NCBI RefSeq assembly: GCF_034087045.1 | Contig: NZ_CP139247.1 | Span: 186,001 to 250,000, forward strand | Length of the DNA: 64,000 nt | Direction of reading: 5' to 3' | DNA from: Chitinophaga sancti | Lineage (GTDB): Bacteria > Bacteroidota > Bacteroidia > Chitinophagales > Chitinophagaceae | In this document: positions 27,387 through 34,753 of the stretch, one piece after another | Numbering within the stretch: position 1 is the first letter of the stretch | Layout: every line of letters starts with the position of its first letter | The notes under the pieces: model-generated | Told to the model about the DNA's origin: nothing | The model's database searches: none | What the model saw: only the letters and a program-made list of their open reading frames with translations | Position numbers and translations under genes: made by a program

Positions 27387-27707
27387 TTACATGATAATAT
27401 TCAACCTGCTGAATAATTTTTCAGCATAAGATCTTGACAGGGGAATATCCCTGTCAAGAATTCTAACTGAATTAGCAGTAAAACTGCTAATATGCTCTAG
27501 AGCCGCTATGTAAGTGCGATGTACCCGGCAAAAGAGCGCCACGGGTAATTGCTCCTCCAGCTGGCCGAGTGTACTGCTTACCAGGTGTACACCCTCCTTA
27601 GTAATGATCTTAGACCATCCGCCACTGGCCTCGACCAGTATGACGACTCGGCTATCAACGCGCGTGAATAGCCCTTCGGTTTTCCGAATGAATAAACTGT
27701 CATTCAT
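27387..27707 (-). CDS. LytTR-type DNA-binding protein
   Basis: A 106-residue protein that is essentially one LytTR DNA-binding domain (RVVILVEASGGWSKIITKEG, SSTLGQLEEQLPVALFCRVH RTYIAALEHI, and the terminal IPLSRSYAEKLFSRL). No receiver domain precedes it, so it is not a standard response regulator. Such stand-alone LytTR proteins usually act as local regulators. It is followed on the same strand by the TTCGA array and the gene at 26498, and preceded by the small gene at 27723. Confidence 0.85.
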   Translation of the reverse strand: MNDSLFIRKTEGLFTRVDSRVVILVEASGGWSKIITKEGVHLVSSTLGQLEEQLPVALFCRVHRTYIAALEHISSFTANSVRILDRDIPLSRSYAEKLFSRLNIIM

Positions 27708-27722
27708 AATTAAAAATTTGGT

Positions 27723-27923
27723 TTATTTCCCTTTCTTCATTTTCCAGAAGCGGTAGATGAGAACATCCCGATCAATCCTTGTGAAGTAATCAAGGAATTG
27801 GCCGAAGGTTAACATATACTTAGGAGGCTTTCCATGGTATATTATCGCATCTCTCCTGAATCTGGTCGAATGCCTCAGGGAGTAATCTGTGATTTTTTCG
27901 ATTTCCTTTGAGGAAATCGGCAT
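27723..27923 (-). CDS. small HTH-like protein, possible mobile-element regulator
   Basis: From ATG 27923 the product is 66 residues (MPISSKEIEKITDYSLRHST...). The opening SSKEIEKITDYS followed by a YMLTFGQFLDYFTRI block resembles excisionase- or MerR-like small helix-turn-helix proteins in Bacteroidota mobile elements, but this is a weak match. The frame stays open up to 28091, but that extension would cross iteron-like direct repeats and the start of the divergent gene at 28092, so the short form is preferred. It lies 15 bp before the LytTR gene and is probably co-transcribed. Confidence 0.5.
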   Translation of the reverse strand: MPISSKEIEKITDYSLRHSTRFRRDAIIYHGKPPKYMLTFGQFLDYFTRIDRDVLIYRFWKMKKGK

Positions 27924-27944
27924 TTTCAATAAATAAGCGAATCT

Positions 27945-27988
27945 GCCATTTTGGCCAAATTCGCCATTTTGGTCAATTGCCACTTTTG
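27945..27988. repeat. iteron-like direct repeats
   Basis: GCCATTTTGG at 27945-27954 and 27963-27972 (18-bp spacing), then GCCACTTTTG at 27979-27988 (16-bp spacing). They lie between divergent genes at the head of the replication-like cassette and could be operator or replication-initiator binding sites. Confidence 0.5.
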
Positions 27989-28091
27989 TTGATTTTGGGA
28001 TCTTAACTTCATATTGTTTGATTTTACGTGGCAAGACGAATATAAAAATATTTCTTCTTATCACGATCAATTTACATCCAAAAAAATCCAA

Positions 28092-28844
28092 ATGAAGATG
28101 ACATTTTATCGTAAACGACTGCTAAGCAGGCGTAAAAGAAAAACTATGTCTTTAAGAAAAAACAGGAAAATAAATCCTGAATTGATTCATGCAGCACGTG
28201 TCGCAAAGCTAATACGGACAATAGGTTGCGCCGGTCCGATTATAATGCAACGTGATCGCAGTCGATTTCGTCAAATCGCAAAATTCATTTTGCAACAGGT
28301 GATAAAATCAGATAAACAGAACCCACCTGGTAAGCGAAATGTACTCAAAGGAAATATGCGATTATTGGAAGGATATGACCTGGAAACAGACGTACCACTA
28401 TTGGAAATTATACGTGCACCATTTACCTCCACTGTCGATGCTAATAATGGTGACATGCACATTTACTTTCCATCTTTTATTCCATCGAAGCAATTGATTT
28501 ACCCGGACAATGCCACCCATTGCAAAATAATAGCAGTAGGCGCTTCAATGGACTTGAATTATTACAATGCTACTATGGAATCTGACACCTCATCACTGAT
28601 TCCATTAGTAAATGAAGCTGTTCCAGCTTTTACCCTGAACGTGCATATTCCACCGAACCATGGGCAAACCATGCTATTGCTAATGGGTATTAGCTATATC
28701 AATACACCCACGTCAAGTGGTAATGTAGTCCCCCTTTGCCAGGCTGCAAAAATCCTGCAGGTGGAACGCACTCCAGAACGGTTAAAATTCATAAAAGGCA
28801 ATAAAATGCTCATTATGAATTTCGATGAAAAAAATCCTTTTTAA
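28092..28844 (+). CDS. protein of unknown function, first gene of the replication-like cassette
   Basis: Start chosen at ATG 28092 (250 residues); an upstream in-frame start at 28014 would add 26 residues over the divergent gene region. The N-terminal part is very basic (YRKRLLSRRKRKTMSLRKNR), the middle and C-terminal parts are beta-rich without a known motif (LLEIIRAPFTSTVDANNGDM, AFTLNVHIPPNHGQTMLLLM). It is followed after 18 bp by 28863 and stands in one plus-strand run up to 31024. No function can be assigned; the basic start suggests nucleic-acid contact. Confidence 0.65.
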   Translation: MKMTFYRKRLLSRRKRKTMSLRKNRKINPELIHAARVAKLIRTIGCAGPIIMQRDRSRFRQIAKFILQQVIKSDKQNPPGKRNVLKGNMRLLEGYDLETDVPLLEIIRAPFTSTVDANNGDMHIYFPSFIPSKQLIYPDNATHCKIIAVGASMDLNYYNATMESDTSSLIPLVNEAVPAFTLNVHIPPNHGQTMLLLMGISYINTPTSSGNVVPLCQAAKILQVERTPERLKFIKGNKMLIMNFDEKNPF

Positions 28845-28862
28845 CAATTAAAAATTCACAGT

Positions 28863-29735
28863 ATGAACGCAACGTATTACCCACTTTGGGATTTGCGTGA
28901 TTCCTTGCAAAGCTACCTGGACAATCCGAAAGAACGCTCCGGTAAATTGTATAAACATGCCAAAATAGCCATCACTGAGATGCACAGTGCGATGGCAGAT
29001 TACATGCTGACTACTAAAGATGACAATATACTGAAACGCTATATGCGTACCTGGCAGGAACAAATCAGGGTCTTATTTGACGAGATTCCGGATGATTGGT
29101 TTGAAGGCATGGACATTCATGCAGCATGTGCTCAACCAGATAAGCAATCCATTCAAAAATGGAATATTTGTTTCGAGTGCTTTCGACTCATCAGGGAAAT
29201 GCAATTGGCGTACCCCACATTCTTTGATAAGACTGCTTATCCGCCATTGCTGTACATACAGCTGGAGAAATCAAGTCATTATAACAACTGGTTGTTTATA
29301 TCCAAACACGCGAAGGAGAAAAGGGGTAAGTTAAGGCTGGTATGGAAAATCATTGCCGCTTATCAAGAGCGATTATGGAACAATTACTGTAGATTCTCTT
29401 ATGCTGAAATCGAATATGGCTGCAATTTCGTTGACCAGTTAATGCACAATATACAGCAACGGGGAGATGCATTTGGGCTGAAAGCACTTTATTCATTTCT
29501 CATTTACTTAAACTTCAATGATATCGGCTTTGCGCAACACCTTATCGCTGATATTGCGGAAGAAGCGGATGCTTTGCTTATAGAAGATGAAAAAACAGCA
29601 TGGCTACAACAAGTAAAACTGGACATGGATACGGCTACTGTAAGAACCGATTGCACGCTGGATCCTGGTAATCCACCTATCAATGTGATGATCAGCAAAT
29701 GGATAAAAAGAGAACTAAAAATGCTCCAAACTTAA
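28863..29735 (+). CDS. hypothetical helical protein
   Basis: A 290-residue, largely alpha-helical, slightly acidic protein (LQSYLDNPKERSGKLYKHAK, MADYMLTTKDDNILKRYMRT, FVDQLMHNIQQRGDAFGLKA). No signal peptide, membrane segment or catalytic motif recognised. It lies 18 bp after 28092 and 28 bp before 29764, clearly in the same operon as the HTH protein and AAA ATPase that follow. Unknown function. Confidence 0.7.
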   Translation: MNATYYPLWDLRDSLQSYLDNPKERSGKLYKHAKIAITEMHSAMADYMLTTKDDNILKRYMRTWQEQIRVLFDEIPDDWFEGMDIHAACAQPDKQSIQKWNICFECFRLIREMQLAYPTFFDKTAYPPLLYIQLEKSSHYNNWLFISKHAKEKRGKLRLVWKIIAAYQERLWNNYCRFSYAEIEYGCNFVDQLMHNIQQRGDAFGLKALYSFLIYLNFNDIGFAQHLIADIAEEADALLIEDEKTAWLQQVKLDMDTATVRTDCTLDPGNPPINVMISKWIKRELKMLQT

Positions 29736-29763
29736 CCTAACACACATAAAATTCAAAACGTGT

Positions 29764-30408
29764 ATGAATTATATTATTCATTTAAATGCCTTCCTGGAAA
29801 GGGCAGCAAAAGAACAATGGGTAGTAGCGTACCACTATTCCCTGTACATGGCACTATTCCGTATCTGGAACAAAACAGGTTTTCGAAAAACCTTCCAGAT
29901 CAGGAAAACGGATGCCATGAAGGCTGCCAGGATCAGTTCCAAAACGACATATTACCGTTGTTTAAAAGAACTGGAAGCAGCTAAATTGTTGATCTTTTAC
30001 TCTTCCTCTTCCCGGTTTACACCAGCGGAAATTGAAATGATTCCGTTAGTTAACATGCAGGATTATGGGACAGTACATGTACCTGCAGGAGGACCGCAAA
30101 AAGAGGAAAATGGAACTCCAACGGTACCTGGAGAGGGCCCCTTTCTTAAACAAGAAAATACAAAGTATACAAATAGTGTGTCAAAAGGGCCGGGATTGGA
30201 TGACGTGCTGAAACTTTTCCTGGTTCACGAGTACGATACTGGTTTAGGATTAAGATTCTGGTACCAGTTTGAAGCCACAGGCTGGAAAATAGGTAATACG
30301 CCCATTGCAAACTGGCAGGCATTAGCCCATAAATGGATGTTAAATACCACTCAACCAAAACAAAAAACTGATAACAACAATGACCAGGATTACGACCAGT
30401 CTTTTTAA
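29764..30408 (+). CDS. replication-initiator-like winged-helix protein
   Basis: A 214-residue protein whose N-terminal part (about 15-85) looks like the winged helix of phage replisome organisers or DnaD-type proteins (WVVAYHYSLYMALFRIWNKT, KAARISSKTTYYRCLKELEA AKLL). A Pro/Gly-rich linker (about 100-140) leads to a C-terminal segment (FWYQFEATGWKIGNTPIANW QALAHKWM) like those that bind helicase loaders. It overlaps by 29 bp the next gene, an AAA ATPase of DnaC type. Together they resemble the replication module of a phage or mobile element. Confidence 0.65.
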   Translation: MNYIIHLNAFLERAAKEQWVVAYHYSLYMALFRIWNKTGFRKTFQIRKTDAMKAARISSKTTYYRCLKELEAAKLLIFYSSSSRFTPAEIEMIPLVNMQDYGTVHVPAGGPQKEENGTPTVPGEGPFLKQENTKYTNSVSKGPGLDDVLKLFLVHEYDTGLGLRFWYQFEATGWKIGNTPIANWQALAHKWMLNTTQPKQKTDNNNDQDYDQSF

Positions 30409-31024
30409 CTACAAGGAAATCCTGCCAATGCTGGCTGCTAAGGGCAGACAGTTATTCGGCGAACATTTCAGGATCTACCCGGAAGATCTAAAATTGATTA
30501 TTCCTATCATAGCATGGATGGTAAGAGATGTAGAAGTTGCTAAGCAATTTGACATTGACCTGCAGAAAGGGATATTCCTGGGAGGACCAGTAGGAACAGG
30601 TAAAACACAGATCATGCAGTTATTACGTTGTATTACGCCAGGCAGTTTATGTTATGAAGTGAAACATTGTGACCTGATCAGCAGGGAATATACATTGAAA
30701 GGACCCTCTATGCTGGGCACCTACCTGGGCGGAGATAACAATGATAAATATAACCACCGCATCTGGTGTTTTGATGATTTGGGATCAGAGGATATGGCGC
30801 ATCATTATGGCAATAATTGCCAGGTAATGAAGAAGATCCTGTTAGGAAGATATGAGTTGTATACGCATTATGGAACTGTGACGCATATGACGTCCAGGTT
30901 GACAACAAAAGCGATAGAACAAAAGTATGGAACGGAGGTGAGGAGCAGGATGAGAGAGATGTTTAATAGGATAATATTTGATGGAAATGCGAAGGATAAG
31001 AGAGGTATAATTGTAGTCAGCTAG
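30380..31024 (+). CDS. AAA+ ATPase, DnaC/IstB-like helicase loader
   Basis: A 214-residue P-loop ATPase: Walker A GPVGTGKT at 69-76, Walker B FDDLG at 131-135, followed by a segment with sensor and arginine-finger candidates (HMTSRLTTKAIEQKYGTEVR SRMREMFNRI). This is the layout of DnaC-type helicase loaders of phages and plasmids. The start overlaps the upstream winged-helix gene. It is the last gene of the cassette. Confidence 0.82.
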   Translation: MTRITTSLFNYKEILPMLAAKGRQLFGEHFRIYPEDLKLIIPIIAWMVRDVEVAKQFDIDLQKGIFLGGPVGTGKTQIMQLLRCITPGSLCYEVKHCDLISREYTLKGPSMLGTYLGGDNNDKYNHRIWCFDDLGSEDMAHHYGNNCQVMKKILLGRYELYTHYGTVTHMTSRLTTKAIEQKYGTEVRSRMREMFNRIIFDGNAKDKRGIIVVS

Positions 31025-31230
31025 GATGGACAAAAGAAAAATGCCGGGCGTGGCATTTCACTTATCAAATAATCTTTTATTTCATAGAGAAGATACAAGT
31101 AGGATAGGGATGCGATTTTATCGTCGGCAGGTAATAATCGACATCCCTTTTCTATTTTATCCTGGTAAGAAGCCTTGGGATTATCAAGAATTTTGATCCA
31201 GGGCAATAGGATATTTATTATCCTTCTCAA
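31021..31230 (-). CDS. possible 69-residue ORF after the glycosyltransferase gene
   Basis: An open frame beginning at a TTG that touches the stop codon of the glycosyltransferase gene (31231). Its composition (KASYQDKIEKGCRLLPADDK IASLSYLYLLYEIKDYLI) reads like protein, but there is no ATG and no known motif. It may be a small coupled gene, a decayed fragment or chance. Confidence 0.25.
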   Translation of the reverse strand: MRRIINILLPWIKILDNPKASYQDKIEKGCRLLPADDKIASLSYLYLLYEIKDYLISEMPRPAFFFCPS

Positions 31231-32088
31231 TCAATGATGAGAAGAATTAGCTGAAATCTTATTATTAATTTCCGATTGAGATTCGATTACACTATGATCA
31301 ACGTTCACAAATTGTCGCTTCCCTTTCTTATGTGAATCTGGCTCAATCCCCTTAAACAAACTGTATTTTGCAAAGCCATGTTTATGCAAAAAATATTTCA
31401 GACTTACCCCCAACACACCTAGTCCATAAATCGCACTTCGTCTAAAATTTATGGATGAAGCTTCTTTAAAGTATTTAGTAGGACAAGTTACCTCTGCTAT
31501 TTCATATCCCTTATAACAAATCTGTCCCAACAGTTCATTATCGAAAACAAAATCATCAGAATTATTTTCATAGGGAATAGATTCTAAAACCTTCCGATCA
31601 TAAGCCCGATACCCCGTATGGTATTCAGATAATTTTTGTCTCATTAACAAATTCTGGCTAACAGTCAGGAGGCGATTAAAAAAGTATTTATAATAAGGCA
31701 TACCTCCTTTCAAGGCTCCCCTGCCCAGGATACGGGAACCTAGTACAACAGGATATACTCCTTTTGCAATAATTGAAGCCATTGATTCAATTAGAAGTGG
31801 AGTATACTGATAATCGGGATGTAACATGATAATGATATCAGCTCCTAATTCCAATGCACGTTTATAGCAGGATTTTTGGTTACCACCATAACCTTTGTTT
31901 TTTTCATGACAAATGATATGCACAATCCCTATTTCTTTAGCGACTGCTACAGTATTGTCCTTACTGGCATCATCTACAAGAATGACATCATCGACCAATG
32001 TGCGATCGATTTCTTCATAAGTGATTTTAAGGGTTTTACTGGCATTATATGCTGGTAATACAACGAGGATCTTCTTCCCATTTATCAT
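31231..32088 (-). CDS. family 2 glycosyltransferase (DPM1/GtrB-like)
   Basis: A 285-residue GT-A-fold glycosyltransferase of family GT2, similar to polyprenyl-phosphate mannosyl/glucosyltransferases. Nucleotide-sugar binding elements: LVVLPAYNASKTL (8-20), ILVDDASKDNT (36-46) and the metal-binding region IIIMLHPDYQYTP (86-97), where HPD replaces the usual DxD-like motif of this branch. No C-terminal membrane segments are evident, so it probably acts at the cytoplasmic face as a peripheral enzyme. Its sugar and acceptor cannot be told. No other cell-envelope gene is adjacent. Confidence 0.9.
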   Translation of the reverse strand: MINGKKILVVLPAYNASKTLKITYEEIDRTLVDDVILVDDASKDNTVAVAKEIGIVHIICHEKNKGYGGNQKSCYKRALELGADIIIMLHPDYQYTPLLIESMASIIAKGVYPVVLGSRILGRGALKGGMPYYKYFFNRLLTVSQNLLMRQKLSEYHTGYRAYDRKVLESIPYENNSDDFVFDNELLGQICYKGYEIAEVTCPTKYFKEASSINFRRSAIYGLGVLGVSLKYFLHKHGFAKYSLFKGIEPDSHKKGKRQFVNVDHSVIESQSEINNKISANSSHH

Positions 32089-32565
32089 AAGCTATGATTA
32101 ACAAGGTTAACAAGGGTGTGGTGTGTCAAATATCCGGCAAGGCAATGCATTTATTCCTCATTGAGAAGGATTATCCCGATGTCTAATAATACAGTCGCTA
32201 TGTCTAAAGTAAATCGATGAGGAAAATATGTTCAGGAAAAAACGACCGTTCATATTAAATATTTTTACACTTTAATGGTAAAAAATAGTGTTGCCCCTCT
32301 AAATTTTACCCTAAAAAAGGTGAAGGCCCCGGAGATTTAAGACCCAATAAACTGGATGAGTTCGCAAACATTTCCTTTTAAAATAATATATCGAACCCGA
32401 TTTTATCAAATGACACAGGAGTAAAACCGATTTCAAATTCTTAAAATGATAATGATTTTATCCAAACTGATAATTAAATTATCAAATAGATAATAATTTG
32501 AAAATCAACAAAATAATTTGACCCATTTTGTCTTTTTTTCAAAAATTTGTTGAATATTTACATCC

Positions 32566-32654
32566 GATTCCTTTTGATCGTTTCGAAGGAATCTGGTTTT
32601 AATTGAAATTAGAGTGGCTTGAGAATATTTCTATATTACTCAAGCCTTTTTTTT
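32566..32654 (+). ncRNA. candidate small RNA (hairpin plus intrinsic terminator)
   Basis: In the 1019-bp gene-free stretch 32089-33107. GATTCCTT (32566-32573) pairs with AAGGAATC (32586-32593). Then GGCTTGAG (32616-32623) pairs with CTCAAGCC (32639-32646), followed by eight T (32647-32654): a textbook terminator with no gene in front of it on the plus strand. The nearest explanation is a short untranslated RNA. No clean Bacteroidota promoter (TTTG / TAnnTTTG) could be pinned down upstream. The true 5' end is unknown. Confidence 0.45.
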
Positions 32655-32939
32655 GCCCTAAAAAAAAATTTAAACTTTTTTTCTATTCCAATCATACTTT
32701 TTGATCAACAGCATTGTCTTACTTATACCCTCTAAATTGAACCAGGTTGATATTCATGTCAGCCATGCTCTTTGCTTTCCCTTTTTAACCTCGAAGGCAC
32801 CTGGCATTTTATGGAAACCAGGAGTCACGTATGCGGAAAAGCTGCATACAAGTACATACCTCATTATTAACCTGTTGTCTTACCATACGAAGACAACGAA
32901 CCAGAAAGTTGTTTGAGTTCATTACCCATGTCACCCATT

Positions 32940-32978
32940 CAGCCACCGCAAAGGATGATTCCTTTGGAACGGTGGCTG
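32940..32978. repeat. strong isolated hairpin
   Basis: CAGCCACCG (32940-32948) pairs with CGGTGGCTG (32970-32978); inside, CAAAGGA (32949-32955) pairs with TCCTTTG (32960-32966). The result is a 16-bp stem with one 3-nt bulge and loop TGAT. It is not next to a stop codon. It could belong to a second small RNA or be the remnant of an insertion. The rest of 32089-33107, apart from this and 32566-32654, has only AT-rich sequence with GATAAT motifs near 32447-32492. Confidence 0.55.
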
Positions 32979-33063
32979 ATCGGTGGTGTTTATCCTCCTT
33001 TTTAAAATAGCATTGATTTATCCCTGAGTATGGGATAATTATCCTCAATATAGATGGTGAAGG

Positions 33064-33102
33064 CAAAAAACAAAAAAGCCATTGCTTGTTATCGCAATGG
33101 CT
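33064..33102 (-). terminator. Rho-independent terminator
   Basis: AGCCATTGC (33077-33085) pairs with GCAATGGCT (33094-33102); on the minus strand it is followed by a T-rich tract (33076-33064). It lies 6 bp past the stop codon of the gene at 33108. Confidence 0.88.
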
Positions 33103-33107
33103 CTCAA

Positions 33108-34550
33108 TTAATTATAAATAGGTATAGGAGCAATCATTTTTCTATACTGCTGGACATCCACCAATTCTATCAGCCCCTTATTTTCACTTACCAACTGTCT
33201 ATTCAATTTATAATTTTCAATCCCTTTAAATTTCGCTAATAGGAACTGGGCATAATAACACTTGTTGATGTCTGAAAGCTTTGCACCCACCGGCGTATAT
33301 TCATCAATTAATTGCTTATTCTTTAATATCGCATCCTTAGGATGTTCAATCATACCACTCGATGACAGCATGGTCGTTTCTAAAAAGGTCAAACCCGTTT
33401 CATCATCCGAATCTGCATCCAGGTAATAACCCAGGAAACAATGTGAAGGCACCAGCACTAATACGGGCCTCAATCCCATCCGCTTTAAAATAGAAGCCAT
33501 CAACACCGTACCATCCACACAATTCGCCTGGCTGGTATTCATGGCATTATCAAAAGTGCGTACTGTCTGAGAGAAAATATAGTTATCCTGTCGCGCGGCT
33601 GAATTATCAGTAATACTGCTATATTTAAATCCTCGGTCATGCAATACTCTCCAGATGGCGGCAACCTGGAGATCTACCGAATTCATGGCGTCCACTCTTT
33701 CAGCAGATGAAAGTGCATGGCCCCTATTGAATCCCTGGTATCCCATTACGGAACTAATCATCTTGGTATCTAACGCATCTTTTAATATCTTATCAATTAA
33801 AGGATGTTCTTCATTTACATAAGCGGCAAACATGAAGTTGTAAGACTGATTATCATAAAGGGTCATACAATCGTTAATACTCCTTAAGGTTGCTGTTACC
33901 AGCTTCTCTACCCTGGCACCGGTGACAGGGTCTATCAACCTGAAATAGATATCCATTGGCGCCGATGTCTGGTGCTTGGCCAGTTGTCGGAAATCCCAGG
34001 CGACTTTAGGCATGAAATTCAATGTCTCCCCTGAGCCTTTACAGGTGATATACCCACTGTCTATCTTAAAATAACTTTTATCTGCAGATTCTATCTCCCA
34101 CTTCAATACCACTCCTGAGACATTACTTTTGATCTTAAATCCTAAACTACTTCCCATGTCGACATCCTTCTCTCCTCTATAACTTGCCCAGGCAATAATA
34201 AAAGAAGGAAAGACCTGCGCGTGAAAATTGGTGACAGGCTCCCAGGAGAGATTGGTAAATTCCCCGTTTTCTACTGTTAACTTTTGCTTCTTGCTGATAC
34301 TAACTTCCTGCCGGCTACGATAATCAGGTATTTGTTCATACTTGATATTACCACTGGTATCCTTTTGCCAGGTGGATTTAAAGCCTTTTGAAGTATTGGC
34401 GACTTCTTTGGAGGTCTCACCTACCTGTTTGGTAAGATCCTGTAAGTCTTTCATGTTTTCTTTCAGCTTTTTCAAAATTTGGGCGTGGGTAAATGGTCCA
34501 CTTAAAAGGAAGAAAAGGGAGATTAGTAGCGTACTTTGAGGTCGTCTCAT
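33108..34550 (-). CDS. exported transglutaminase-like protein
   Basis: A 480-residue protein with a signal peptide (LLISLFFLLSGPFTHA). After a helical segment (LKKLKENMKDLQDLTKQVGE...) and a beta-rich middle, the C-terminal third has a transglutaminase/protease-like catalytic core: NCVDGTVLMASILKRMGLRP with Cys344, PSHCFLGYY with His370, and TFLETTM near 390 in the place of the third residue (usually Asp-x-T). This pattern is seen in bacterial transglutaminase-like cysteine proteins. Single-gene transcript with its own terminator. Substrate unknown. Confidence 0.75.
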   Translation of the reverse strand: MRRPQSTLLISLFFLLSGPFTHAQILKKLKENMKDLQDLTKQVGETSKEVANTSKGFKSTWQKDTSGNIKYEQIPDYRSRQEVSISKKQKLTVENGEFTNLSWEPVTNFHAQVFPSFIIAWASYRGEKDVDMGSSLGFKIKSNVSGVVLKWEIESADKSYFKIDSGYITCKGSGETLNFMPKVAWDFRQLAKHQTSAPMDIYFRLIDPVTGARVEKLVTATLRSINDCMTLYDNQSYNFMFAAYVNEEHPLIDKILKDALDTKMISSVMGYQGFNRGHALSSAERVDAMNSVDLQVAAIWRVLHDRGFKYSSITDNSAARQDNYIFSQTVRTFDNAMNTSQANCVDGTVLMASILKRMGLRPVLVLVPSHCFLGYYLDADSDDETGLTFLETTMLSSSGMIEHPKDAILKNKQLIDEYTPVGAKLSDINKCYYAQFLLAKFKGIENYKLNRQLVSENKGLIELVDVQQYRKMIAPIPIYN

Positions 34551-34753
34551 AAATGGGATAGTTAATGTGCTGGTGATTAAAATGATAATGGTATAATTTG
34601 GGGATTTGGACGCAATTATAGGGATAATAAAAGGTTATGGAGTTAATGCGATGTTAAGAGGGAATAGCAATCGATTTAAATGGGAAGAGTGTTTGTTTGA
34701 AGTAGTATTTTTTTTATATTTAGTTTATATTGTTAATCACATTATCTATACTT

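Noticed and set aside
27924..28091. 56-residue N-terminal extension of the small HTH-like protein
   Set aside because: It crosses direct repeats and overlaps the divergent gene start; the short form from ATG 27923 begins with the recognisable HTH-like part.
32701..32916. Open frames on both strands in the gene-free kilobase 32089-33107
   Set aside because: They have no known motif, poor starts and no neighbours in register; the hairpins here point to RNA or remnants.
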